Source: Ischnura elegans
Taxonomy: Eukaryota > Arthropoda > Insecta > Odonata > Coenagrionidae
DNA: 64,000 nt
Direction: 5' to 3'
Assembly: GCF_921293095.1 (NCBI RefSeq)
Contig: NC_060258.1
Coordinates: 7,392,607 to 7,456,606 of the forward strand
Of this stretch, positions 49,501 through 60,044 are shown piece after piece; positions within the stretch are counted from its first letter, which is position 1, and each line of letters begins with the position of its first letter. The position numbers were made by a program, and so were the translations under genes. The notes beneath the pieces were generated by a model that did no database searches, was not told the origin of the DNA, and saw nothing but the letters and a program-made list of their open reading frames with translations.

Positions 49501-52500
49501 ACAATAATAATTTTAACTCAAGTGTTTTTGGCATGAGTTTTTTGATCCTGTTTCAAATAACAATGTTTACTTACAATTTGGGTTGTATTGGGAATGTAAA
49601 AATTTTAATGTACGTTTTACAATAGTTACACATTTAAAGAAAAAATCAAACAAAACGATAAAAATGGCATTGCAACATTTTATGAATTTTTGATTTATTG
49701 CAGTCTCCCATACCGCACGTCACTGGTAGTGTAACAAGAATTGCACGCCACTGGTTAAGGGTTAAAAAATAAATGTCTGCCTACTTCTTTTACCAGTCTT
49801 TCATATACAGGAATCTAGCCTATCTTTTCAGGAACAGTCTTTCATATATGTTATGCCTTCCTTGTAATATTATCTGTTAACTTTGATTTGTTAACTCTGC
49901 AATTGATGTCATTTTATTCATGCAATGCCATAAATATATTAAGGTTTCTTTGGAGAGGAAAAAACAAAAATAATGTAATTGAAACTAGGCATCCATGTGA
50001 AAAAAATGGGACAAAATCTGATGCTGCCGCATCTCAGAAAAATATTTCCACACATGAAACTAATTTCTTCAGTGAAATTAATGGAGACAAAGATGAACAG
50101 CAGGCAGGCACAACCACAATTAATCAATAATTCATACAATGTTGCAATGCCATTTTTATTGTTGTTTGATTTTTCTTTAAATGCTTAACTATTTTAAAAC
50201 TAAAATTAAAATTTTTACATTCCCAATACAAACCAATTTGTAAGTAAAATTTTGCACACAGATAAGTAGAAAAAAATTATGAAAAAAGAGCACTACATGC
50301 GAATGTCAAACCTAGGACTTCAAGGTAGTAGCCAAACACCATTAACACTGGGATACCGCTCCTTCCTCTATAGGAATAAAATAGACCTGTGAATGTTTAA
50401 CTGCACTTCTTTTTAAAACCATTGGTTATGTAACCCTGTGTGTGGGTTATTTGTGGTCAGCTCCAAATGGACTACAACATTAAAAAGTTTGACTGAAGTT
50501 TGAGACGTGGTTTTCTTAATGAGCTATTATTTATCAGTCCTAGGATTTCATATCGTAAAATAAACATCTTCATGAGATATGATACCAGTGTTTAACATAC
50601 TAACATATAAGACAAGTACACTACAACAATTACGTACAACATAAAAAGGAATAAACAGCTGCTTTAGAGACAAGAATACCTACTTGTTTCAGACCTCTGT
50701 AACTTTCAATTGAATGGGTTACACTGCCCATAAATACTCGTGCATCGGAGTAGCAAAGAGAACAGGAATACTGAAGAGGGTTGGTGTACTTTCAATAAAC
50801 AGCACCACTGGAAATCCACATTCCTACATTGCAGGAAGACAGCTCTTTCTTATTCACCGGAAGAAAAAAAAGTTAAGCTTGTTTACATGTAAAGCTAGAG
50901 CTTGAATGCTAAGCATGTGCCGGTTGCTAGCAAGCAACTATGTGATACTTTTGACACCTAAATGATGGGTAACTTCTGAAAATCACAGGTATTTTGTGCC
51001 ATCACATTAATAACAGCACACACATGAAACACTTTGGACCACCAAGGTGCCCCACGTCCCCACTGGAGGGCTAATAAGGTTAAGTTTATCGGTCCCAGGA
51101 TTTTATATAGTAATGTATAAGGCAAGAAAACTACTACCAAATGAACAACATAAGAAGGAAAAAAACTGCTTACATTAAGATAAGATAACTTGTTTGAATA
51201 ATTAATTACTTTGAATCAAATGGGTTACCTATGAATCTGTGTAAAAAGCAGAATGTCCTATGATTTAAAATGACAAACATTTAGATTTTTACCTCCTGCA
51301 ACAAATAATTACATTCCATTACAAGGATTCTGTACATACCTGGGCATTCTCCTCCGGAGATAGTTCCTTCTTTGCCCCAATCAGCGTCAAGTCCAGGTCT
51401 GCCACAATATCTCCCCTACTCTGAGTTTCCACCTTTTCACCTTGGGAAGCAGTTAAGGTATTGGGCTGCAACAAAGTCCCCAATCATCATCATTAGCAAA
51501 TGAGGTACAGAAACATAGATGTGCTTTTAGAATTATTCACACGCATAAAATAAAAGTTAGTTTCAAATGGATATCTTCATACTATCCGGCAAGGTAATTA
51601 ATGTCAGGAATTGATTATGTTTATAGTTGTTATTAAACTTACCACTTAACTATACTCCTAATGCTTCTTATTTTCATTGCAAAATTCCTGAAAAATCCAC
51701 GTCATTATCCTCTGGGCAACAGTTCTTGGAGGTGTAATTCTCCAGATATCATCTTATATTATAACAGAAACTCATATTATGGGAACACTTTGTATGAGAA
51801 TCCAGAGGCCATAGGTAATAGCTTTCATTCACAGAAAATAAAAAGGGGCACAAACAGAAAATAATTTCAGTTTATTTTGGTTTATAATTTGGTTTAGAGA
51901 CATCAAGGATTTTGACAAAAAAAACTTACTCAGACGAGATACAACTGACGCCCATTTTCAGTTAACGAAAAAGAGAAATCTTTGGATTAATTTCTAATAG
52001 GACAAAATTTGCATAACTTCAATGAGTAAATATGAAGATTTTTTCTCTACATGTAAAATTAATAATTGGTGTTTTCTTGAGGTATTTTTACATTCAGTGA
52101 CTTAATTAAGTTTGTATGATGTATATTTCCACACAACAATATTAGTTATTAATGGAAAACACTGAATCCTTCACAACTTATTTGCACAAAAAATTTAGAC
52201 TGTGCTTTCAAGCATATCAAATTGTTTCAGGAGTAAATGCACTTAATTAATGAAAAATTATAGACTACAAATGATAATTTCTTCAATTTAATATAAAACT
52301 CCACCACTGATGAAGGTTACAATACCCTTTGTCTTTTTTAAGGACATCTCTATTCTTACAAACAGACTGATATATTATGCTTTAGGAAGGTTAGTTACCA
52401 GTGATGATGAAGCAAGAAATAAATAGTCAGTATAATAGCACAGGCACCGAGAACACTAGAAAGAAGAAGACTCCTACAATTGAGAGTATTAACACCAAAA

Positions 52501-55500
52501 TAGGGAAACAGTATATCTGATACTACATTTCGAGCATGGTAAAAAATGGTCGCCATGTTTCAAAATGGACAGCTGCAGAAAAGTCAAGATTGGAAGCTTT
52601 CAAAATGTGTCGCTCTAGAAGATTACCAAAGATAAAAAAATGAAAACAAAAGAAGGAAGTAAAAAGAAGAGTGGGAGGAAAGGGAAGTCTTCTAAAAACC
52701 TTATCTTAATTGGCCACCTCATTAGATGTGATGGCCTTATAAATACAATAGTCGGACAAAAAGGAGAGGTGGACAGAAAGAAGGGAAAATAATAGTGCTG
52801 TATTTTGTCATGGGCCACGTTATTAAGAACATAAAAAAGAAGGCCATCTATTTGAAAAAGATGAACAGATGCTAGACCGGAATTGAGGGCTGTAAGAAAC
52901 CAATTTCAGTTTTGCTTACTGATGATGGTGATACAGTACAAAATAAAGATCATTATAGCATTACCTGATCAGAAGAGTCTTGATGTACCAGTTTGCTTGA
53001 GACACCATCAGAGCAATCATTGAGTACATATCCTTCTTCACCATCGCTAATCTGATCTTCTTTAACAGGAGAGCACTTGTATGTTACCCGATCACTCTAT
53101 TGGAAAGAGGGACAACGATGGATACCCATTTTAATCAATTGGTATACAAATAAAAAGTGATCATGAACAAAGCTTGAATTACATGGTCTCTGTAGAAAAT
53201 AAATTATTCCTGATGAATGATTCTGGCCTCTTTGTAGAAAACAGATTGACTTAATAAACCAAAAGGATTCAGCCAGTAAAATTCTTATTCGTTCTCAAAT
53301 AATCTAATAACAGTCATAGTATGAAGAAGAAACAACTTTATTGGGAAAATCTTCGGAATAAAAAGCTTCTTAAGTTGTGAACTTCCCCGATCATTAAAAT
53401 TAATTTCCAAAAGGGAACAAGGCCAAGAGCACTAACTTCTAAAAAAATAGATAAAAATCTAAGAATAAGCAAAATCTTAATATTTCATTAAAAGTGGAAG
53501 GGTTTCAAGACTATGAATAACAGCAGCAGAAAATTCAGTCAGACTAAATAAAAATCAGTAAACATCACTAAAAATTGATATCTTTTGGCAATCAACTTGC
53601 ATTGCAAACGTCAAACACCCCATTCAAAATTGGCAAAGAAGGTTGAATCCCTAGCCTACACTATAAATTCCTCTTCACTTTCATCACAAAATCCGAATCT
53701 GCTAGAATCTGATTCCTATAAACATCAATCCCTCATAAGGAATGCAAGTTATGTAGTTGAATTTGGCTAGCAGCTACATCATGATGTCACGATCAATCTG
53801 TTTCACTGTACCTAATTCAAAAGTACTCAGTTTAACTCTCAATTCCTAATCCCCCTTCCACTCTGTGGTAAACGGAAGTGAAAAATGTGTTTGTATGATC
53901 ACATTACAAATGACTGCTCAGTGCCGTGATGACAGAGAGCTTACTTGCTCAGTGAGTTTAACGGTCAGTTTGGCAAAATACACCAAATCTGTTCATTACA
54001 TTTAATGTTAATGATTCAAACATGAAAGCTCTTCCGTAGTTGTTCATGATTGAAAAGGCAAGGCAAAATGCAGTACGTTTCTGCTGAGAGGTATAAATAA
54101 ATAATGCATAAAGGAATGACAATGTGCCAGAGGAAAATTGGATTACACTTGGCAAAACTACACTCACCAGGTCATCAGTCGTCAATGGGTCTGACACATC
54201 ACTGGAAATTCCAGCTGGATCTGACGTGTACTGCATGGGATTATTCTCCTCACTGAGGTGACCTTCGTTCTCCTCTTTCACTACTAGAAACTATATGAGA
54301 AAAATGGGCGTCACCCAATGAAAGCAAAACAATAATCTCATTTCAACATAAAAAGGCAAAACAATAATTCCCTCATTCGATAATGAAAACTCCTATTTTA
54401 AGTGAGACCACTCCAGCTGGTCAAAATGATCCTGAGATTCTTGCAACTCAAAGATCAAACTCTAGAATATTAATTTCCAAACAAGGACGGGGAGCTGCTT
54501 CACCAAGATCACGTTCAATGATAGTTTTGTAGGTTTGAATGAGAGTTTTGGTCACTTACAGTAGGGGCACAACAGCGGGAATGATAGATCAAGGTTCCAG
54601 TGGACATTGAATTGTCTTTATCATTTCTTTACCTAGGCTTATAAAGAGGTGCCACAACAATTTATGCTAATTCCTTAGTAGAATTAAAGGAGGAAGATGG
54701 CTTGAACAAATAAGAGGGCAATCATGAGACACAACCTGGTAATAGCCACCACCTATGGCTTAAACAGATATTTGACAAGGGTATCCAAAAGTCTACTCCA
54801 CAGGATAAGAAACATTTCTCTCAAATGATTAGCAGTGTTGTACAACTGTTATTGACTTGTATGAAAAAAGATTTGTATGGTTCGAATTTCTACCTTATGT
54901 GTTACTACTAGAAAAGTACAACCACTAACGGTTGCATATATGTTAGTGACTTCCAGTTGAAATACTTACTATTATGACGGACATACTATCTTTCTTCATA
55001 CGACTGAGAAATTTGCACAACTGACGGTGCATCAATATAGGTTTTATAGTGTATAAGAATAAAACTTACCAACTTGTCATCCCTGGGAAGTAGGCAGTCT
55101 GGCACAGGAATGTATATTTCAGTGGCTTGGGCTGAGCAAGTGAGCTGTGTATTGTTTTCAATCAAGTCTTGAATGCAGTCCGTAGTCTCCACAGAAGGCC
55201 CCAAATTGTCATCAACTGCCCCTTCTCTTTCAAAACTCTGCAGACAAAGTAACAGTGACAAAACACTTATCTCCTCAAAAACACATACATGGGATGCACT
55301 AGAGCATTGCAAAAAAGAATGCTGAACATAATGTATCTGGCTTCATGTAAAAATGGAGAGTTGTCTGCACACCTATTAACCAATCACTGAAAAGCTACAG
55401 TGCCGACTGAAATAAAATTTAGCCGGAAGATCCCTAATATTCCGAGTTCATTCAGCGTCTTTTTTAAATTTATTTTTGCCATGATAGCCGGCTCTTCAAT

Positions 55501-58500
55501 GCAAACTGTACAATACACAATGTAGATCACTCAGATATATCATTTTTCAAATTACGAGAAATCAAGCTAAAGATAAATGATTCAAATTTTTGTGATAATA
55601 AAGTAAATAATCGAGTTTCTTCCTATAACACACCATTTGCTTCCGCAATTTAAATGTTTGGAGTAGTGGCTTTTGTTAGGCCAAAATCACTATTTCACCT
55701 TTTCTCATTAGTACAGTTGAGGAAAAACAAGTGGAATATGTTTTCAATGCATTCATTATGTCCTAGACTTCCTGTTAATATTTAAATATATAAAATCTGG
55801 AGGAGAATACTGGGTGTAATATTTATGCAGAAAGAAAAGAAACCTCAAAACCATCTTGTTTTCCATATATTTTTTATGAAACTGTTTTTTAAGTAACACT
55901 GATACTATTAGCCTTAAAACAAGCTAAACCAATCATACAACAATTATGTATTATGCGATATGCAAAGTTCCTGCTGTCTTTCAATAGATGGCTTTAGCAC
56001 TGATTGCTGGTCGTTTTTGAAATACCAGAAACATCATGACTCAAGCTAAGACATTTGGTAGACAAGCAGCTTGATGACCATGATGAATACATCTCCATAA
56101 TAGATACTTAGTGTTGTGAGAAAATGTCTAAGTTTGAGCCAATTTACCATCATTTGTGAAAGGAAATGATTTCCTTCTTTCATTAAAAGAAAACAGGGGA
56201 TAAAGTTCATCAAGTCCCATTAAGTTAACCGAGATGCTGCTACACAAGAAACAACGTTAAATGATTGGTATAATCTTCAAACACAGTAATTCTAATGATG
56301 ATGACCGTCCATTTGTAGGAAGACGAAAAGCCTTCAATGAAAATTAAATGGAGGTATTGCTTGAAGAAGACGAATGGAAAACTTAAGAAGAGTTTGCTTT
56401 GTATTTGGAGTTACCCACCAAGCCATTGCATGCGTTGGTAATTTAGTGTTAAGCAAGGATCTTGAGTTTCCAATGATTCAACAGTAATTATAAAGCATAT
56501 AAATGATCCACCTCACATTAAAAAATCCATTACAACCTAGCTGGAAATAATCAAATGTAAAGGCCAAATGTTGCCCGCAAATCCTCCAGGCATTGCACTG
56601 TCTGATTATTACTTGTCCCATTCGATGGTACATGGTCTGACAGGTCCGCACTTGCACCCATGTGAATACATTGAAAATTGGCTTCATTCATGCATAACCT
56701 CAGAAGATGAACACTTTAACCATCACGATTCAAGCTCTGCCACAATTATGCAGAAAAATTGCACCTTACGATGGACAGCTTCCTTCCTTTTATATGTAAC
56801 CCATTAGAAATTTGGATACATAGCTCCGTTTTTATCATAGGGTGGACAGAACCTTATTAATCACCTAGATTTTTAAATTATTAATCAAATGAACCATTTA
56901 ATACAAAATAAATACATACACCTAGGAAACAAAATCTTTAACTCTACAATTACATGAAAAATTTCTCAACACAGTTATCTGCATAAACTTAAATACACTT
57001 TAGAAAAATATGAGCAAAAAACATTAACCATTCCAATAAGTACTTAGAAAATATTTCTGCTACCACACTTCAAACTCAAAGAATAAAATTCATCCACAAA
57101 TTATAACAGTATCCCATTCAAATTATTACACAATCACTACACGAATGTCATCAAAACAGATAAAAATAAGGTTTCAAGAAATTGACATCAAAATATATAA
57201 TAGGAATTTAAATACTTTGATCATACATTATTACACCTTAATAAAGTCGATAGCCCCAAAAAATTAAGAATGCAATAAACTTTCCACACATGCATATCAT
57301 ATAAAGTGTTATCACAGGTTTTCCAAGCTTAGACATCTGTGGAAGGTTACTCAGGAATTCCACCGGGTCAGGGGCCGTATTCTGTATCTCCAAACTGATC
57401 TGTGTGGCTCCGATTGGCCAGGTGGGACATCATAGAGAATTGCGGTAAGCAGTCCTGCGATTCTTTATGAAGATGATGGGTGCAGCACCGACGTGAAAAC
57501 AGAGGATCATTGCTAGCCATACCAACACAAAAAAGGAGTCTAAACGGCCACCGACTAGTCGGTTCCATGAATACCCCATGCAATTCGTGTCTTTTAATTT
57601 CGTTTTCCCCTCATCACCAAGTCATGAAAGAGGTTTGTGACAATTTATCTCTTTCTCCATTTTATTTCTAATTATCTTTTTCTTTTATTATGTGAAGGGA
57701 GTAAATACATTATGATAGAGTGAAATAAAGCCTATTACAATTGAGGGAAAGTGATATTATCAATGAGAGAAAGTCATGAAATGGTGGCAGACTTCATATT
57801 TATTAACCAATACCTTCTATTTTTGTTAAGGCAATCAATAGTTGATGATAAAGTAAATTATACTGGCCTATTCAAAGGTTGACAAAGATTAAACATTGTG
57901 GAAAACCTCATATTTATTTGTTGATGAGGGAAAAACAAAATAAAATGTACAATGTGCACGGGGGGATTAATGAAACCCCCTACGCAGTGGCCATTCTGAT
58001 ACATTTTTGGTGTCCGTATGGCTATCGATGATCTCTCTTTTACTTGTTCGTGCTGTACCACTTGGGTTCATACAGAATCACACGACTGCTAACCGGGAGT
58101 CAGTGTGACGCCCCACCCAACGATCGGTGCCTCACTGATTGGTTTGGAGATACATAATACAGCTCCTGGAAAACTCGAACAATGAAATGTCAGCGAAGAT
58201 GGTGTTGGAGAATCTGACCAGGTGTAATTATGGGGCAACCTTCTGCATATCATGTATTTTCCACGATTTTGAAGGCTGTTATGCGGGATGAAAAAATGTA
58301 CCTAAAAATGTATTTCCCAACACAGGTAACCTTTTAACTTATTTATACCAAGGTCATATTTAAAGTTGTAGGCCAATATCATACAGTTAAACTTTAAACT
58401 TTTTTATACTAAGGTTATATTTAAAATTGCTAACCACCAATGTTTAAGGAAGCTTTCCAATTTTATAATGCATTTTTAAAATACAGTTTTTCTGAGAGAT

Positions 58501-60044
58501 TTTTTAAAGAAACTGTTTTTATAACAAAAAATACAAGTAATTTTAATGAAGGCACTAACAGAAATGCAAATATAAAAATAATATTCAAATATAGGAATAT
58601 TTTTATGTAAATTAGAGTTAGCAATTACGGATAAGATGTATCACATCAAAAATCCTAATTGCTTTTATTTTACACCCATGGATGAATATGTTTTCTAGGA
58701 TAATTTTTGCGCACTTAAATTAATTTCCAATAGTTTGCCTATCATGCCTTCATTGTACCCACCATGAAATGCCTTGAATAAAAACAATGAAATTCCGAAA
58801 CGTAGCAAAGATGCTTAATTATAAATAACCTTAGCGTCATGAGATCACAGTTACAGGTGAGGAAGAGGCCCCGAACAAAAGAAAGAAAATATGTTTGCAT
58901 GCATACGAGACTTTATTTGACAACGCATAAAAATTTCCGGGTCTCTGACACTTCATTTTTTAGCAGCAAATCGTCAGGGATTTGTTTGTTCACTTTAGCA
59001 TGCTCCGATTACCTAATCAAATACTTAAAAAGGTAGTGCGGTACAGCCTAGTGGGTATATTGCCTTTTTCAGTTGATAAATAGTGCATTTGAATGCTATA
59101 CTTACCAGGATATCATTGTTTAGCACACACTCAGTTTTGCCAGAAGACAAAATGTTTTCATTAGTTGCCACTGAAAAACCAACTCCAACATTAATATGAC
59201 CCTTCAAAGGATTCACAGGTGCGGAAAAACCGTTTATGGGAAATAGGACTATTATCACTTTTCCGTAAACCATGTTTGAGGGCCTTACATATCCCTACAA
59301 TTGTAGATTAACAAAAGGTATGCTAAATTATCTTTTGATCGTTAATCGAAGTGCCTTTTTAGTTACTATTCGATTTAATGGCCACCGGCAGTTGTAAAAC
59401 ATTATATATTTCTCTAATTGTGTCACCGTGCGACTAATCTATTGTCATATTGAGATAATCCTTGTAAATTTATGCTGTAACTATTTCTGTCAGCAAACAT
59501 TTTCTCCCTAGATTCCTACTATTGTAGACAAAAACCAAAGAGAGTCACTTTTAACTGTGCAACATTTATACTACACCAGTCTTCAAATAAGAAAAAACGA
59601 AAAGTACTCACCCTGAAGCATTTTCTCGTCAAACTTTTTCTCAGAAATGCGTTTGACTCTAAACAAGTCTTTTTGAAAACACTGAACTCCGTCAGTTTCT
59701 TCAAACACAGTGGACACATGGTAGCGGGCAGGCCATCTCCCACAGCAATCTGAGTGGTTAATAAACAAGTTAAACGTCAACAGCATTAGGAATTATCATG
59801 GAAAACATAATGAAGTAAGCAGCATTTTAAAGAAAATCGATAACATGTACCGTGTATATAATAACATGTAACTTACATATAAACCGACTAAATCATGTAG
59901 GGCATCCTTCACAGTTATTTTGCACGCTAAACTCGAAGAGAATATGTTGTAATAATACTCATGATTCTTCATACAGAGTCTGCAATGGTCAATCTCTGAA
60001 CTCCTTCCAGAAGAATCCGAGAAAATCCCACTGGTGTGACTCAT
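36018..60044 (-). CDS. ZAD-C2H2 zinc-finger protein (joined exons, ~936 aa)
   Basis: Proposed join on the minus strand: 60044-59877, 59749-59612, 59294-59106, 55237-55070, 54290-54168, 53096-52965, 51465-51340, 42115-41996, 40997-40925, 37591-36018. All junctions have GT-AG sites and compatible phases (phase 0 except the last, phase 1). Residues 1-102 form a ZAD with CxxC pairs at C21/C24 and C68/C71, which binds one zinc and mediates dimerisation in this arthropod family. About 310 residues of acidic, low-complexity linker follow, then nine C2H2 fingers for DNA binding in the nucleus; a basic GLKRKRQ is a possible nuclear localisation signal. The target is unknown. The array is shortened by a frameshift. 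The weakest parts are inclusion of the duplicated exon at 41996 and the start of exon 3. Confidence 0.83.
37735..38290. repeat. Degenerate tandem duplication, ~280-bp period
   Basis: 'ctttttggcaatttcaatat' near 37743 recurs as 'tctttttgggtcatttcaat' near 38013. 'aaaagacaaaa' and 'aatgttttccttat' also recur about 280 bp apart. Copies are about 70% alike by eye. Confidence 0.6.
38998..39180. repeat. MITE-like cluster of ACTTTA palindromes
   Basis: It starts 'gggtgcgattcatagactg'. It holds the perfect 20-bp palindrome GGCTAAAGTATACTTTAGCC (39020-39039), CACTTTACCGTAAAGTG (about 39102-39118) and CACTTTAGGGCTAAAGTG (about 39132-39149). It resembles short non-autonomous insect elements, but both ends are not fixed. 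Confidence 0.5.
40247..40299. repeat. Perfect 53-bp palindrome
   Basis: Two 26-bp arms are exact reverse complements around one central C (GGTGA C TCACC). The outer ends, AAGATATCTT, are palindromes themselves. Confidence 0.92.
40925..40997 (-). CDS. Exon 8: short linker, phase 0 to 1
   Basis: 73 nt after 'cttacttttag', starting PMFTKDEKLIDNWKM, with donor ACAG|gtgagt. Its one-base overhang joins the GG of the last exon to give Gly, matching phase exactly. Confidence 0.7.
41996..42115 (-). CDS. Exon 5b: intact duplicate of exon 5
   Basis: 40 codons between 'aattatcttttag' and TTG|gtaagt, phase 0 at both ends. CNVKGENEELLSGGN...SSETSDPLSIDGL aligns with exon 5 (VKEENEGHLSEENN...SSDVSDPLTTDDL). 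With no stop and good splice sites it can be included or skipped without changing frame. Confidence 0.65.
42280..42770 (+). pseudogene. Penelope-like GIY-YIG endonuclease fragment
   Basis: In the frame 42292-42768 the C-terminal part reads HVTHECGDIYIGQTGRTIET followed by KISEHKHCI. This is the Cys-containing GIY-YIG core of Penelope-like elements: YIG at about codons 124-126, the catalytic Arg position replaced by Lys, and EH following. No reverse transcriptase precedes it; the upstream frame is unrelated-looking. It lies on the strand opposite to the zinc-finger gene, inside an intron next to exon 5b, and is dead. Confidence 0.8.
43320..43491 (-). pseudogene. Broken duplicate of exon 4
   Basis: The minus strand aligns codon by codon with exon 4: KEEKAADDNAESSAGTKECI, then TGA where exon 4 has CAA, then MTEICIPVQHCQLPRA against ATEIYIPVPDCLLPRD. 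The donor end is degraded (no GTAAG). It is part of a segmental duplication that also includes exon 5 and its flank. Confidence 0.8.
43900..44630 (+). repeat. 140-bp tandem repeat array, forward
   Basis: The string 'ataggttttgaagggtgcc' or a near match starts at 44043, 44184, 44324, 44464 and about 44608, a 140-bp period. Each unit has 'gagggtcacaatgggggtcaaaggtcat' or a variant. Confidence 0.88.
45655..46180 (-). repeat. 140-bp tandem repeat array, inverse
   Basis: Reverse-strand copies of the same unit. 'ggcacccttcaaaacctatgg' or a variant starts near 45755, 45895 and 46035, again 140 bp apart, and the array is truncated at 46180 ('ccgactttggc'). Confidence 0.88.
46600..47400 (+). pseudogene. 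Penelope-like reverse transcriptase fragment
   Basis: In changing frames the + strand reads SDIMMSFETLYLSLQR, then FFEQMEGIHIGLSP, FLMEDFEEKTLPSN, CYMNDTFIVWPHGQ, LPFPDILIHQ and KPTHINIYLNGRSHHHPIQR. These match the order of reverse transcriptase motifs of Penelope-like elements (EGxxMGSPLSP, the YxDD box, LPFLD, KPTHTxxYL..SHHHP). The catalytic box reads Y-M-N-D, so one Asp is lost, and several frameshifts and stops are present. The 143-codon frame 46926-47357 is the longest surviving piece. Confidence 0.85.
47401..49565 (-). other. Intron DNA, unassigned
   Basis: AT-rich intron sequence of the zinc-finger gene. The start may continue the Penelope-like fragment. No exon recognised. Confidence 0.5.
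49566..50251. mobile_element. ~686-bp element with ~67-bp terminal inverted repeats
   Basis: Left end 49566-49632 and right end 50184-50251 are reverse complements with few mismatches; both contain 'gtattgggaatgtaaaaatt'. The interior has an 80-codon frame (49888-50130) without known motifs. Target duplication not defined. Confidence 0.6.
50480..51250. repeat. Degenerate duplication in intron
   Basis: 'tatcagtcctaggatttcatat' (about 50532) recurs as 'tatcggtcccaggattttatat' (about 51086). The following 200 bp also align, including 'acaacataa' and 'aatgggttac'. The offset is about 555 bp. Confidence 0.6.
51340..51465 (-). CDS. Exon 7: linker
   Basis: 42 codons after 'actttgttgcag', starting PNTLTASQGEKV and ending SPEENAQ at CAG|gtatgt. 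Phase 0 at both ends. Confidence 0.72.
51466..52964 (-). other. Intron 6, nothing recognised
   Basis: AT-rich, with purine-rich stretches near 52620-52860 that open a meaningless 67-codon frame. No exon or repeat defined. Confidence 0.5.
52965..53096 (-). CDS. Exon 6: acidic linker
   Basis: 44 codons after 'tttccaatag', starting SDRVTYKCSPVKED and ending HQDSSDQ at CAG|gtaatg. Phase 0 at both ends. Confidence 0.72.
53097..54167 (-). other. Intron 5, nothing recognised
   Basis: No exon, repeat or RNA gene seen. Confidence 0.5.
54168..54290 (-). CDS. Exon 5: acidic linker
   Basis: 41 codons after 'ctcatatag', starting FLVVKEENEG and ending DPLTTDDL at CTG|gtgagt. An intact duplicate lies at 41996-42115. 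Confidence 0.75.
54291..55069 (-). other. Intron 4, upstream flank duplicated at 42190-42270
   Basis: The segment 54385-54440 ('gagaccactccagctggt...cctgagattctt') recurs at 42205-42262 beside exon 5b. This shows that the exon 4-5 duplication included intron sequence. Confidence 0.65.
55070..55237 (-). CDS. Exon 4: acidic linker
   Basis: 56 codons after 'tttgtctgcag', starting SFEREGAVDDN and ending PRDDKL at the donor TTG|gtaagt. A broken duplicate lies at 43320-43491. Confidence 0.75.
56160..56830 (+). pseudogene. Internally deleted mariner transposase
   Basis: The N-terminal HTH part reads DDDRPFVGRRKAFNEN, then LLEEDEWKT and EEFALYLEL (about 56299-56420). After a short unrelated stretch the C-terminal part follows, PGIALSDYYLSHSMVHGLTG and ENWLHSCITSEDEHF (56568-56770), where 'SPDxAPSDYxLF' carries the third catalytic Asp. 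The core between, with the first two catalytic Asp residues, is deleted, and stops interrupt the rest. Confidence 0.82.
57340..58180. mobile_element. Long-inverted-repeat element (~310-bp arms)
   Basis: The left arm, starting 'ggggccgtattctgtatctcc' near 57370, and the right arm, ending near 58170, are reverse complements at about 70% by eye. Both carry 'gatcat(t/c)g(c/a)tagccatac' and 'cggtt'-type strings. The loop is about 200 bp of AT-rich sequence. No coding capacity. Confidence 0.65.
59106..59294 (-). CDS. Exon 3: linker
   Basis: 63 codons in phase 0 between 'ctacaattgtag' and CTG|gtaagt, starting GYVRPSNMVYGK. No domain is recognised. A shorter version starting at an internal acceptor (after 'ggtttttcag', 65 nt) would break the phase, so the longer form is preferred. 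Confidence 0.6.
59612..59749 (-). CDS. Exon 2: ZAD second half
   Basis: 46 codons after the acceptor 'accactcag'. IAVGDGLPATMCPLCLKKLT carries the second CxxC pair, and the donor is AGG|gtgagt. Exon length (138 nt) and phase equal those of the paralogue at 61380-61517. Confidence 0.9.
59877..60044 (-). CDS. Exon 1: ZAD first half
   Basis: 56 codons from the ATG at 60044 to the donor TTATAT|gtaagt. It contains CRLCMKNHEYYYNIF, the first CxxC of the ZAD, and ends DALHDLVGLY. The start is the only in-frame ATG near the conserved block and aligns with the paralogue's ATG at 61097. Confidence 0.9.

Larger units (their letters stand above)
55238..59105 (-). other. Intron 3, with mariner and inverted-repeat insertions
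   Basis: This 3.9-kb intron holds the mariner remnant (56160-56830) and a 310-bp-arm inverted repeat (57340-58180). The remainder is AT-rich and unassigned. Confidence 0.6.

Noticed and set aside
52615-52818. 67-codon hydrophobic frame on minus
   Set aside because: It is the translation of a purine-rich intron stretch. Phe/Leu/Pro runs reflect base composition, not a membrane protein.
59106-59170. Shorter 65-nt version of exon 3 after 'ggtttttcag'
   Set aside because: Its phase does not fit the phase-0 donor of exon 2. The longer exon from 59294 does.
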